IMG/VR virus record: IMGVR_UViG_3300034072_000566
Location: 1 to 38,401 of that record
Strand: one strand, 5' to 3'
Length of the DNA: 38,401 nucleotides
From: a virus
This document shows, one piece after another, positions 7,549 to 15,563 of the stretch. Made by a program: the position numbers and the translations under genes. The notes below the pieces were generated by a model. It saw nothing but the letters and a program-made list of their open reading frames with translations, did no database searches and was not told the DNA's origin. Position 1 is the first letter of the stretch, and every line of letters begins with the position of its first letter.

Positions 7549-7748
7549 TGCTGCCCCTCCTCAATCGGGACCAGTTTCCACCGCATGCCCAACACTGCGG
7601 CGATTTTGTCAGCGGTCACTGCCGTTGGCGGTCGGCCTTTGCGGATGTTGCGAATCGTCCGCTCGTTGACTCTGCACTTTCGCGGCAGTTCGTCCGCTGG
7701 GATCTTCGCTGCCGCAATTGCCGCGGCGAGTTGTTCGGTAATGGTCAT
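7545..7748 (-). CDS. Cro/XRE-like helix-turn-helix protein
   Basis: 67 residues from the ATG at 7748, which overlaps the previous stop (ATGA) with AGGAG upstream. The sequence ITEQLAAAIAAAKIPADEL, then ERTIRNIRKGRPPTAVTADK and IAAVLGM, is a typical small XRE HTH domain (recognition helix about 30-45). It probably binds an operator in this phage, as a Cro-like or early regulator; the site is unknown. Confidence 0.75.
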   Translation of the reverse strand: MTITEQLAAAIAAAKIPADELPRKCRVNERTIRNIRKGRPPTAVTADKIAAVLGMRWKLVPIEEGQQ

Positions 7749-8071
7749 TGTGGGGGCTCCTGCGCGCAGGCGTCGCAATATTGCCACATGATTCTCGGGC
7801 TGTTTATAATTGTCCCGCATCCATGGCACGTTGTGGGCTGCTCAATTGCATCACCATCATCATCATCATGCCGCTGCAGCCGATAGCAGTCAATGCACAG
7901 CGGGCCGTCGATGTGTTCGACTGTCATTTCATCCTCTTCGCAGCGACCGGTTTCGTCGCTACACAGGACACACAACTGCCGCGTGCCTGGATAATTCATT
8001 GCATTCCATTGCTCATGCTCATCAGGATACATTGCGCGCCTGCGATTTTCTGGCCATGTGTTTTCACTCAT
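7745..8071 (-). CDS. Small acidic protein with two CxxC pairs
   Basis: 108 residues from the ATG at 8071 (GAGGGG seven bases upstream; an ATG two codons earlier is less well spaced). LCVLCSDETGRC and PLCIDCYRL form one likely zinc site, and TCHGCGTII with YCDACAQE a second. A run of Asp codons (RHDDDDGD) lies between them. The two zinc-ribbon-like modules suggest binding of nucleic acid or protein. No named family. Confidence 0.7.
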   Translation of the reverse strand: MSENTWPENRRRAMYPDEHEQWNAMNYPGTRQLCVLCSDETGRCEEDEMTVEHIDGPLCIDCYRLQRHDDDDGDAIEQPTTCHGCGTIINSPRIMWQYCDACAQEPPQ

Positions 8072-8085
8072 CGTCATCCCCTCTC

Positions 8086-8184
8086 AAAAAACACCCGCAG
8101 TGCCGTTCATCGGTCGATGGGGATCGGCCATCCAGTGAGACTCCGCCTCACCTGCACTCAGCCTTGTGCTGCCTGCGGGGTGTT
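8086..8184 (-). terminator. Structured intergenic RNA ending in a T run, terminator-like
   Basis: On the minus strand, a closing stem ACACCCCGCAG (8183-8173) pairs, with one bulged base, with CTGCGGGTGT (8100-8091), which runs directly into six T residues (8091-8086). The enclosed 72 bases contain smaller hairpins, such as GTGAG/CTCAC (loop GCGGAGT) and CATCG/CGATG. It starts five bases after the stop of the 84-residue gene and ends 15 bases before the next start. The large loop is unusual for a plain terminator, so a structured leader or small RNA is possible. Confidence 0.5.
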
Positions 8185-8188
8185 GTGG

Positions 8189-8443
8189 TTATTTGTTCAC
8201 GTCCGGAAACGACTCCGGCGCTCCATAGCCCTGGTATCTGCTTTGAGCGACAACCCGCCGCTCCTGAAGGTCAAACACGTGCCACCAATTGTAATCCCCA
8301 GATGGATTGGCAAGCAACTTTTCGCCAACCTGCAGCGCCTCCTCCAGTGTGTCACGTGACGCCCGAAAGTCATGCCATCCGCCAGACGGGTAGTAGTCCG
8401 GGCCAGCGAATATGCAGTATCGCCGCGGGAGTTGCTGGTACAT
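8189..8443 (-). CDS. Hypothetical protein, 84 aa
   Basis: The sequence begins MYQQLPRRYCIFAGPDYYPS and contains GGWHDFRASRDTLEEAL and NWWHVFDLQERRVVAQS. This pattern (F-x-G-x-x-YYPxGGW...) is common in small proteins of unknown function encoded by phages and bacteria, where a beta-sheet core is expected. It follows the tandem-HTH gene by two bases and ends before a structured RNA element. Confidence 0.75.
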   Translation of the reverse strand: MYQQLPRRYCIFAGPDYYPSGGWHDFRASRDTLEEALQVGEKLLANPSGDYNWWHVFDLQERRVVAQSRYQGYGAPESFPDVNK

Positions 8444-8445
8444 AA

Positions 8446-8838
8446 TTATGCCTCACCCAAAAAGATCCATTCCAGCCCCAGCGCCGCCGCCAGAGCTTCC
8501 ACCGTCCGCATGTGCGGCTTTCGTGCGCCTTGGATCACAGCCCTCACGGTGCAGATGTCGATCTTTGCCGCCCGGTGTATTTGCGTGACTGTCATGCCGC
8601 TGTCAGTTATTGCCTCCCGCAGTTGGTCGGTCGGATGCCCGGTGTACTTCGCCCCGAGCGACAGCCGCATTCCGCACGCCTCAAGGTACTCCGCGGCGAA
8701 TCCAATTTCGGGGAATTGTTTGCCCGTAATGATCTCGCTCACAACTGACTGGTGCCGTCCATGCGCCTTTGCGATTGTGGTCAATGGCCTCTCGTCATCC
8801 AGCAGCATCTGCTGCAGTCGTTCGGTTATTGTTTTCAT
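8446..8838 (-). CDS. Tandem helix-turn-helix regulator
   Basis: 130 residues from the ATG at 8838 (GAGG upstream). Two XRE-like domains are visible. The first covers about residues 5-55 (LTTIAKAHGRHQSVVSEIITG, split as LTTIAKAHGR and QSVVSEIITG). The second covers about 72-125 (MTVTQIHRAAKID, TVRAVIQGARKPHMRTVEAL). It probably acts as a DNA-binding repressor or activator. It could be the phage repressor, but it carries no protease domain and lies inside an operon on the same strand as everything else. Confidence 0.75.
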   Translation of the reverse strand: MKTITERLQQMLLDDERPLTTIAKAHGRHQSVVSEIITGKQFPEIGFAAEYLEACGMRLSLGAKYTGHPTDQLREAITDSGMTVTQIHRAAKIDICTVRAVIQGARKPHMRTVEALAAALGLEWIFLGEA

Positions 8839-8846
8839 CTTCGCCC

Positions 8847-9620
8847 TCAATCAAAATCCACGCCTTGAAATGGATCGGATTCCGCAGCCGATCTCACAAT
8901 GTTGCTCAGTTCCTTTTGCTTCGATCGCCAGAAGCAATCCAGCAGTCTGAACGCCACGTTCTCTGCGTGTACCCGCGATTCACAAAACCACCAGTGCACG
9001 CCCGGATAAGCCACCTGCCAAGCCGTTACGGTGCGATGGATTGCCTTACCAGACATCCCGTAGCCGTGTTCGTCGCGCAGGAAGAAACTCCACGGGTGTT
9101 CGACGATCACCGCGGCGAATTCGCACGCCTCAGACAGTCGCCGGATCTCAGCCTCGAACGCTTCGCGTCTCTGTGCCAGACTGCTGGGCAGGTCGTCGCC
9201 TTTGCGTTCGAGTTGAACCAGATCTTCCATCCCGTCGATCGTGTAGTCTCCGCCGCCGACGGTGTAGAGCGGGCGGGTGCGCGTTCGCACTTGTACGCGG
9301 TCGCCGGATTTATTGCGTATCGAAGTGAACGCGAAGGGATACTGCTCGTTGGTGTCAATCACGATGGTAAACGGACACAGCAGTTCACTGATCTCCTGCG
9401 TTGCCGCCTCGCGTTCCACTTCGAGCCAGTACGCCGCCGGATTGTCTCCGCGAAGGTTCAGCCCGCTGTGAGCCAGCCACAGCCGCAACTTCAAAACGAA
9501 CGTCTCGCCGCAGCCCTGAACGCTGAGAAGGTCAGCAGCAGACACACGCCGCCAGTCGTCTTGACATTGCACGCGGAACAAGTCTGCGCAGCGTCGGTAG
9601 ATTTTGGTTTTGGTGTTCAT
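8847..9620 (-). CDS. ERCC4/XPF-type DNA nuclease with helix-hairpin-helix region
   Basis: 257 residues. The nuclease core has IDTNEQYPF (Asp89, Glu92) and GDYTI, then LERKGDDLPSSL with the family signature ERKxxxD at 138-144. An N-terminal helix-hairpin-helix-like stretch (VSAADLLSVQGCGETFVLKL) may bind DNA. Known of the family: cleavage of branched DNA or single-strand/double-strand junctions (XPF/Mus81). It probably resolves or processes recombination intermediates with the adjacent RecD-like helicase, RecT-like protein and SSB. The ATG lies two bases after the helicase stop. An upstream in-frame extension (21 residues) is Cys/Gly-rich and unlikely. Confidence 0.85.
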   Translation of the reverse strand: MNTKTKIYRRCADLFRVQCQDDWRRVSAADLLSVQGCGETFVLKLRLWLAHSGLNLRGDNPAAYWLEVEREAATQEISELLCPFTIVIDTNEQYPFAFTSIRNKSGDRVQVRTRTRPLYTVGGGDYTIDGMEDLVQLERKGDDLPSSLAQRREAFEAEIRRLSEACEFAAVIVEHPWSFFLRDEHGYGMSGKAIHRTVTAWQVAYPGVHWWFCESRVHAENVAFRLLDCFWRSKQKELSNIVRSAAESDPFQGVDFD

Positions 9621-9622
9621 CG

Positions 9623-11965
9623 CTACACAGTCTCCCACAGACTTTCGTGATCCACCACCCGTGCCGCAGTCTGCCGGTTGCACAGCTCAACCAGCATCGT
9701 CTTTCGTCCGCTTATGCCTTCGCGTCGCATCGCCTGTTCCAGCGTCGCCCTCTGCCCGATCACCAGAGTTGCCCGCTCGGCTCGGCTGATTGCAGTATAG
9801 ACCCACTGGCGTGATTGCACCATAGCGGCGGCGCGGTCGGCCACCACAATAACGAACCGCCACTGGCTGCCCTGTGAGCGATGGACGGACAGGCAATAGC
9901 CCAAGTCCCAGTCGCCGAGAGCCCCGCGGGAAGACTCCTCGCCCTCGCCGGTCTGCCGGTCGTCCTCGCGGACGGCTGCGTGGGTCACCAGCACAGAGCG
10001 TTGCGGATCGCTCAAAGCCACCACCATGCGGCCGGGTTGGATCCGCAGAACGCGGCCCAGTTCGCCGTTGGCCACGAAATGCGCGACGGTCTTTTCCTCC
10101 GCGTCGGGATAGGTGCCGTTTGACAAGCAAACCACCTTGTCACCGATGCGGAATGGGTTGCCCTCATGCTGCTGTCCGGCGAAGTTCAACGCCTTCTGCA
10201 GCATCGCATTCAACGCCTTCCGCCGGTCGTTTTTGCCGCAGACGATTTGCACCTGCTCAACCACGTCTTCGCAGTGCGGGGCGAGCCACTGCACTTGCTG
10301 CAGCATCAGGTCGGCCGCTCGTGCATCGTCGCATTCGTACAGCACCAGATTTTCACCGGCAGGCAGGTCTAGCGTTGCAGCCGCGGAAAACCGCCGGTTG
10401 TCTCGGATCTCCGCACAGGTCTGGACGATGCGGCCGGAGTTGCGCCGAATTTCCGTGAGCCTGCCGGTTGGCACGATCTTCTGCAGGTCCGAGAACGGCC
10501 GGCCATGCCCCACCGGTGGGAGTTGGTTGTCGTCACCGACGAATAGGATGTGAGTGGTCTTTGTGCACGCTCGCAACAATGCCGCCATCAGGTCCACGTC
10601 AATCATCGAGCTTTCATCGACGATCAAAAACCGCTGCGTGAGCGGGTTCTGCGAATTGTGGACGAAACTCCAGCCGTCGCCCGATTCGCTCGCCACCCCG
10701 AGAAGGCGGTGGATTGTGCTTGCCGTCAGGTCCACGCCGTTCGCGGCGAGTGACTGCGTGACGCGGACCGCCGCTTTCCCGGTCGGCGCACAGACTGCCA
10801 CGGTCTCCGCTCCGTGCGACTTCAGCAGAGCTTTGACGATGCAAGCCACGCTGAAGGTCTTGCCCACGCCTGGGGAGCCCTGCAAGCAACCGATGCGCCC
10901 ATCGGTTGCAAAAATAATAGCATCCAGTTGGTGGTCGCTCAGCGGTTTGTCGGCCGGTGCCTGCAGTCCAATTTCCTCAATGTCTGGCCAATCGGTTTTG
11001 CAACTGTCGGCCACTACACCGCCGCAAAAATCGGCGATGTCCAGTTCGTGCTCAGCACACTGATGGAGTGCAACGAAACCATCCCGCGTCTGCAGCCTGC
11101 CAGTCACCCGGCATTCCGCCAACGCCTCCTCAAACCGCGACTCCGCTCCTGAAAGCACCGCCCGCAGTTTGGACGATGCCCAGCCGATGGCGTGCCATGT
11201 GCTGCCGCTGGATCGCGTCTCCCGGCTGACTGCGTCGGTCAGTGCCTCCACCTGGCGGCAGAGAGCGGCCATGGATGCCGTGTAGCCTGCGTGGTTGTCC
11301 TTGTGCTGCGCTCGCATCAACCGCTGGTAAATCTGGTCGGCGAGTTGGAAGGCGATGCCGGGAAAACGGCACAGGACAAAAGGATTCTCCCGCACCTTTG
11401 CGGCCGCCGCCGTGCCCCATTCTTTGATTGCCCTGTCCACCGTTCTTTTCGGGGCGCGGCTGCCGTCGAGAATCTGGATGAGGTCCATTTTGGTGCGCTG
11501 CGTGCCTCGTTGTTCCCGCAGGATCTTCGCCGCGATTCCGGCTTTCTCCGCCGTCCACTGTGCGATGCCCTCAGCGGCTTCGGCGGGGGACTCGATCAGT
11601 TTATCGACAGCCTCAATGCCGTAGCGATTCACCAGCAGCGTTGCCACCCGCTGGGATACGCTGCCGCGCTCCGGTCCCTTGCATTGCGTCAGGTAGGCTA
11701 TCACGCTGTCCTCGTCCACTGGAGCCTCTTCCACGAACGAGGAGAATTGAAACTGCGGACCGTATTTCGGGTGCGTTTTGTACTGTCCGAAAAAACGGTA
11801 CGTCAGCCCTTCGATCAGTGCGCCCGGTGCCGCGTTGCCGCGAAGAGTGACCGTCTTACGGTCCAGTAGTCGGCCGTCACCAATCACCATTCGCCGTTCC
11901 GGGTCGTCCCCGAATGCGTGCCGCTCGCCCCGCCATGTTGCGGTCAATTCAAAATTACTGGCCAT
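9623..11965 (-). CDS. RecD2-like SF1B DNA helicase
   Basis: 780 residues. The N-terminal region (about 1-330) has the RecD2-type OB/HhH-rich character. The motor has Walker A GSPGVGKT (363-370), Walker B LIVDESSM (447-454), motif III GDDNQLPPVG (about 488), and C-terminal UvrD-like motifs CLSVHRSQGSQW (about 705) and YTAISRA (about 735). It should be a 5'-3' ATP-driven DNA helicase. The start ATG at 11965 overlaps the end of the upstream gene; GAGGTG lies six bases before it. It precedes the ERCC4-type nuclease, so the pair may act together on recombination substrates. Confidence 0.88.
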   Translation of the reverse strand: MASNFELTATWRGERHAFGDDPERRMVIGDGRLLDRKTVTLRGNAAPGALIEGLTYRFFGQYKTHPKYGPQFQFSSFVEEAPVDEDSVIAYLTQCKGPERGSVSQRVATLLVNRYGIEAVDKLIESPAEAAEGIAQWTAEKAGIAAKILREQRGTQRTKMDLIQILDGSRAPKRTVDRAIKEWGTAAAAKVRENPFVLCRFPGIAFQLADQIYQRLMRAQHKDNHAGYTASMAALCRQVEALTDAVSRETRSSGSTWHAIGWASSKLRAVLSGAESRFEEALAECRVTGRLQTRDGFVALHQCAEHELDIADFCGGVVADSCKTDWPDIEEIGLQAPADKPLSDHQLDAIIFATDGRIGCLQGSPGVGKTFSVACIVKALLKSHGAETVAVCAPTGKAAVRVTQSLAANGVDLTASTIHRLLGVASESGDGWSFVHNSQNPLTQRFLIVDESSMIDVDLMAALLRACTKTTHILFVGDDNQLPPVGHGRPFSDLQKIVPTGRLTEIRRNSGRIVQTCAEIRDNRRFSAAATLDLPAGENLVLYECDDARAADLMLQQVQWLAPHCEDVVEQVQIVCGKNDRRKALNAMLQKALNFAGQQHEGNPFRIGDKVVCLSNGTYPDAEEKTVAHFVANGELGRVLRIQPGRMVVALSDPQRSVLVTHAAVREDDRQTGEGEESSRGALGDWDLGYCLSVHRSQGSQWRFVIVVADRAAAMVQSRQWVYTAISRAERATLVIGQRATLEQAMRREGISGRKTMLVELCNRQTAARVVDHESLWETV

Positions 11966-12467
11966 TGGTTGCACCTCGCTTTACAAGTTTGTCAATATGC
12001 TTCGGCAGCATACACACCAAACGAGGCGGGTCCGCGAACCGAACCACCAAGCAATAATTTCGCATTTCATCAACAATCCCACATTCTCCACTTTTAACCA
12101 CTTGCACAAGCAACGGCTCCAAAGCCTTCGTGTATGTGCCAGTGGCCAAGCACATTACCTCGTCGCCCATCGCGTATTTATGCGGAAGCGGCTGCACCTG
12201 TGGTTCCGGCGTTGGTTCCGGTTGCGTCCTGCCAGCCCTCCGCTTTTGCTTCAGCATCTGCCTCGCCTCTTCGATGGACTGCGCGGCTTCGTCCAAATCT
12301 TGCTCGTTGTCCTTGTGTCCGCGGATGCCAGCACAGAGCAGTTTTTTGATCGCGTGAGCAGTCGCCGGACACGTCACGTTAAATGCGTCCAGAACGCGGT
12401 AAACGTCGATCGTTATGCAGGCGTCTTCGTATTTACTGAAAATCTGACGGTCGTATTTTTTGCCCAT
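11955..12467 (-). CDS. Conserved phage protein of unknown function, 170 aa
   Basis: The N-terminal part, ITIDVYRVLDAFNVTCPATA, then HAIKKLLCAGIRGHKDNEQD, matches a small domain I recognise in many phages (CPALxHAxKKLLCAGxRGHKD) whose function is unknown. A Pro/Gln-rich linker (about 84-95) and a beta-rich C-terminal domain (about 96-160, YAMGDEVMCLATG and CGIVDE) follow. Upstream is GGAGGCTGCGACG-ATG. The stop overlaps the start of the RecD-like gene. Confidence 0.75.
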   Translation of the reverse strand: MGKKYDRQIFSKYEDACITIDVYRVLDAFNVTCPATAHAIKKLLCAGIRGHKDNEQDLDEAAQSIEEARQMLKQKRRAGRTQPEPTPEPQVQPLPHKYAMGDEVMCLATGTYTKALEPLLVQVVKSGECGIVDEMRNYCLVVRFADPPRLVCMLPKHIDKLVKRGATNGQ

Positions 12468-12486
12468 CGTCGCAGCCTCCAGAAAG

Positions 12487-12547
12487 GCCCGCGGATCGCT
12501 CCGCGGGCTTTGTTGTCATTGTGCGGCCGAGAACCATTCACGGCCGC
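12487..12547 (-). terminator. Tandem hairpins after the SSB-like gene
   Basis: Two perfect hairpins follow the stop at 12556. The first has a 7-bp stem (12523-12529 with 12541-12547, GCGGCCG/CGGCCGC). The second has a 9-bp stem (12487-12495 with 12500-12508, GCCCGCGGA/TCCGCGGGC) and a four-base loop, followed on the minus strand by CTTTCT. The U tract is weak, so partial termination or RNA processing is possible. Confidence 0.5.
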
Positions 12548-12555
12548 GTTCCTCG

Positions 12556-13218
12556 TCAGAACGGCACGTTGCCGAACGGGTCGGCGTCGTCGTGGCTCGC
12601 CACTGGTGCGGCAGGTGGTGCGGGGCGTGTCACTGGCTTTGCCTGCGGTACTGCTGCTGATGCCGCCGTCGCCGTGATGCCCATTCGCTGCAGCCTCGCC
12701 GCGTCCTTTGGCCATGCCGCCACCTTTGGATCCAGTGGGTGATGCCAGCCAAGGCCGATGTTGCCCACGCGAAGATATTTCTTTGCTGGATCGTTTTTGT
12801 CCGGCTCCTCGATGAATTCCACCATGATCGGACGCCCAACCGCGTTGTGCAAATCAAAACTCAAACCGCGGCCCTCCGCCTTTGCTCGCTGGTATTGATC
12901 GACCGTGACAACACCAGCAGCAAGCGCCAGTGTCAGACAGCGTCGTTGCCAGAATTTTTTGCCAGTCGGGTCTTCGTGGTAGATGTTTTCATCGTGCGTC
13001 CGCCCGTTGTCAGCAGTGGACACAACCCACGTTCCGTTGCTGAGCACAGCCCACGCGACGATTTCCAACGTCACAGTGTGCGCCTTACCTTTGGAACGCT
13101 GGCTGTACTCCTCGTATTTTGTCACGATTGCCATTCCTCGCCCAGGTGTCGGGCGATTGCCGGCAGAGTTCAAAGATTCCGGATTCTCCGGCATGTCGCT
13201 CAAATCAAAATCAAACAC
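12556..13218 (-). CDS. Phage single-stranded DNA-binding protein (DUF669-like)
   Basis: 220 residues. The body (VFDFDLSDMPENPE, YSQRSKGKAHTVTLEIV, GKKFWQRRCLTLALAAGVV) fits the phage single-strand-binding type. The tail is a disordered Pro/Ala linker ending in the acidic-aromatic tip DADPFGNVPF, like the SSB C-terminal tip that recruits other repair proteins. The GTG at 13218 has CAGGAG seven bases upstream. An ATG at 13224 is too close to that site. It overlaps the preceding gene. It probably coats ssDNA for the RecT-like annealase and the helicase. Confidence 0.72.
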   Translation of the reverse strand: MFDFDLSDMPENPESLNSAGNRPTPGRGMAIVTKYEEYSQRSKGKAHTVTLEIVAWAVLSNGTWVVSTADNGRTHDENIYHEDPTGKKFWQRRCLTLALAAGVVTVDQYQRAKAEGRGLSFDLHNAVGRPIMVEFIEEPDKNDPAKKYLRVGNIGLGWHHPLDPKVAAWPKDAARLQRMGITATAASAAVPQAKPVTRPAPPAAPVASHDDADPFGNVPF

Positions 13219-13495
13219 GATCATTCTCCTGAAGGTATCCAATGACAGCAGCCTCCACGGCCGCCGCCTCTTCGTCCGTATCCGCCCACGTTGGGGGATA
13301 GTCCAGAATCATCAGCCCGATATCGTAGACGATCTCAGGCCTGCAGAGTTGCACCAGCGAATGCAGGCGCGGGTCCCATCCGGTCCGGATATCACCGCCG
13401 TAGCGGATCACGTCGCCGGTCATCATTCCGCGGTGGTCAATGCCGCCGCCCAAGTCTGCCACGTGCCGTTTCCAGCCGGTCCTACTGGGGTCCAC
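13211..13495 (-). CDS. Hypothetical protein, 94 aa
   Basis: Starts at a GTG that overlaps the stop of the RecT-like gene, with GGGAG eleven bases upstream; an alternative ATG pair lies at residues 23-24. Contains LGGGIDHRGMMTGDVIRYG and an acidic C-terminus (ADTDEEAAAVEAAVIGYLQ). No family recognised. Its position between RecT-like and SSB-like genes suggests a role in the recombination set. Confidence 0.6.
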   Translation of the reverse strand: MDPSRTGWKRHVADLGGGIDHRGMMTGDVIRYGGDIRTGWDPRLHSLVQLCRPEIVYDIGLMILDYPPTWADTDEEAAAVEAAVIGYLQENDRV

Positions 13496-14477
13496 GGCTC
13501 AACCGCTCCCGAAACTTGCCGATCAGTGCCAGCACCTGCCGGCGTTTTGCCTGTCGATGGTCGGTGACGTGGCAGGCTTTTTTCAGGCCGGTGAGAACCT
13601 CCTCCGCGTTGTATCCGCGGGATGGGTCGTTGGGGCTTTGAAGCTTCGAGGCGACGGCCAGCAGCGTGCGGAAATCCTCGTTGGTTGCGAGTGCTTCGGG
13701 GTCGTCGATTGCGTTCGGGACTTCAGAGACTGGCGGGGCTTCGACTGGTGCCGGTGCCGGTTGTGGCTTCGGCTCAAACTCCGCGTCGATCACGTCGCCC
13801 GGTGCCGTTGGATTCGGCGTTGCGTTCCAAGCTGCCTCAACCTGTGCCGGACTCACAGCAGCTACAGCCTCAGCCACCTCCGCTTGCCTGCGGTCGGCCA
13901 CTGCTTTGCGTGCCGCCGCCGGCTTCACCTGCGCGTCTTCCGCAAAATCTGCCACCTCTTCAGGCGTGTAGACTCCGGCCACGATCTCCGGGGCGAGGAT
14001 GCGGATTGCTTTGGAAGTCAGTCGGGCCCGCAGCATTGCCCCAGGATCTTTTTCCCAGTTCCCGCCGGGCTTGTCGATGCGGTCTTTGCCGTCCTTGCCC
14101 TTGCCGAGCAGGCGTCGGGCGTCGTCCATCGTGAAGGCCATTTTCAGCGTCTGCCCCTCAAACTCGAATTCCGCTTCAGCGGTACCCGAGTCGCCCAACT
14201 GCAGCCACCGCACCTTTCCGCCACGCATGCGAAATTCAGCCGTCATCGCGTCGGCCCTCATCGACGGTCGCCCCTCGATAATGTGGAACTTTCGGATGAA
14301 ATCCAGCGGAGTAATGCCGTCCGCCATGCAGGTCATGGCCAACACGATCCCATCACCTGGCGTCGTCAGTCCCAGCATCGGGCTTGTCTTGAATGCCTCC
14401 CCGAGCGTTTTGATTGCGGCCAGAGGGTCCGGCATTCGCCCGTAGAGCGTCAGTGCGTTGTTGTTCGTTTCAGTCAT
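13482..14477 (-). CDS. RecT-like single-strand annealing recombinase
   Basis: 331 residues from the ATG at 14477 (AAGGCTGCGACA upstream); a GTG at 14537 overlapping the previous stop would add 20 residues. The conserved stretch GITPLDFIRKFHIIEGRPSM plus DAMTAEFR, then a variant W-x-K-D-P-G-A-M-L-R-A-R-L block and ILAPEIVAGVYTPEEV, matches RecT-family phage annealases. The C-terminal part (about 200-270) is a low-complexity linker followed by a helical domain. It should anneal complementary single strands. The exonuclease gene immediately upstream is the likely partner. Confidence 0.8.
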   Translation of the reverse strand: MTETNNNALTLYGRMPDPLAAIKTLGEAFKTSPMLGLTTPGDGIVLAMTCMADGITPLDFIRKFHIIEGRPSMRADAMTAEFRMRGGKVRWLQLGDSGTAEAEFEFEGQTLKMAFTMDDARRLLGKGKDGKDRIDKPGGNWEKDPGAMLRARLTSKAIRILAPEIVAGVYTPEEVADFAEDAQVKPAAARKAVADRRQAEVAEAVAAVSPAQVEAAWNATPNPTAPGDVIDAEFEPKPQPAPAPVEAPPVSEVPNAIDDPEALATNEDFRTLLAVASKLQSPNDPSRGYNAEEVLTGLKKACHVTDHRQAKRRQVLALIGKFRERLSRGPQ

Positions 14478-14533
14478 TGTCGCAGCCTTAAAAGAACCAG
14501 AAAATGCGTTTACCACACTGGTAAACTCGTCAG

Positions 14534-15550
14534 TCACACCACAGTGTATTCGGCAATCATTTCGTACAGTTGACGTTCGATCTTCGCGTCACTCTGGACG
14601 TAATGCGCGATGCCGTCCCAGTCGTTCGCCTCGACCAGATCCAGCACCTTATCCCCTCGCATTTCGTACCCAGCCTCAGGGACGATGCCCAATGCCTCGC
14701 ACAGGTCTTTGAGTTTGTAACTGTCGCGGGAGGCGCCAAACAGCATCGTAAACAAGTCGATGCGAGCTTTGTCGTAACGCCCAAGATCCAACCCCAACCC
14801 GTGGCTGTCAGCCTTCAGCAGCATCGACCGAGCCACCACAACACGATCGTCAAAGGCGGTGATGTTATAGCCGATGCGTCGCTTGTTCGCGTTGCAGTGC
14901 GTCCAGAACACCCGCAGCAGTTTGCGTTCTTCGTCCGGCGTCTTTGCGATTGCCCGCCAAACGTATTCGCGGGTCGCGATTCCGAGAGCCACAATGCGGC
15001 ACGAAAACGGATCGAACGACCGTTTCCGCCACTGGTCCACATCGCTCGAATCGGTGCCGGTGAGCAGGCTGATTTCTGCGTTGATCTTGTCCACCATCGT
15101 ACTGCGATTTTTGCCCGCCTGCTCCCACGCCAGCATCTGCTGCAGTTCGGCCACTGACATTTTGCTGAGCCAAGGCACCACCATATTGATAGCCTTGCCC
15201 AGCAGTTCCTCGGATGCGTTTCCGCAGGGCTGACGGTCTTGTGGTTGCTTCACCTCCGGCTTCGGGAATCGTGCATGGTCCGGAACCGTCTCAAGGTCGT
15301 AGACGAACCAGCCGCTGCCTTTGATCGGCGGAAGTCCCGCAATCCAGTGCGGCCCCGCTGCTGTCTGGTGTGCACCAATCGCACCGTCGGCAGTCATCCC
15401 CGGCTCAATTACCCGGTACTGTCGCTGCATCCGTTGCTCCACCGGTGCCTGTTGCATCGGTGGTGAGTGATAAGTCATCTCAGTCACGTTCGCCGGCTCC
15501 ACGTCGTCCAGCCCGGCGAATGGGTCGTTATCATCGTTCGTCGTCGTCAT
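14534..15550 (-). CDS. PolB-type 3'-5' exonuclease (DnaQ-like fold)
   Basis: 338 residues. Exo motifs: YDLET at about 84-88 (Asp85, Glu87), GYNITAFDDRVVVARS (Exo II Asp) and AHYVQSDAKIERQLY (Exo III Tyr/Asp). This arrangement, with a long insert between motifs I and II, resembles the phage family of exonucleases related to the proofreading domain of family-B polymerases. No polymerase domain follows. It precedes the RecT-like gene, so it probably supplies single strands for annealing rather than proofreading. The ATG at 15550 is preceded by AAGGTGCTGCG. Confidence 0.8.
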   Translation of the reverse strand: MTTTNDDNDPFAGLDDVEPANVTEMTYHSPPMQQAPVEQRMQRQYRVIEPGMTADGAIGAHQTAAGPHWIAGLPPIKGSGWFVYDLETVPDHARFPKPEVKQPQDRQPCGNASEELLGKAINMVVPWLSKMSVAELQQMLAWEQAGKNRSTMVDKINAEISLLTGTDSSDVDQWRKRSFDPFSCRIVALGIATREYVWRAIAKTPDEERKLLRVFWTHCNANKRRIGYNITAFDDRVVVARSMLLKADSHGLGLDLGRYDKARIDLFTMLFGASRDSYKLKDLCEALGIVPEAGYEMRGDKVLDLVEANDWDGIAHYVQSDAKIERQLYEMIAEYTVV

Positions 15551-15563
15551 CGCAGCACCTTTC

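Noticed and set aside
7851-7868. CAT/ATG triplet run looking like a microsatellite
   Set aside because: It is inside the coding sequence for Asp/Glu-rich residues of the 108-residue protein and has no further repeats.
13440-14573. Long 377-codon open frame on the plus strand
   Set aside because: It lies antisense to the RecT-like gene and its product is Arg/Pro/Leu-rich without motifs. No ribosome binding site. A shadow frame.
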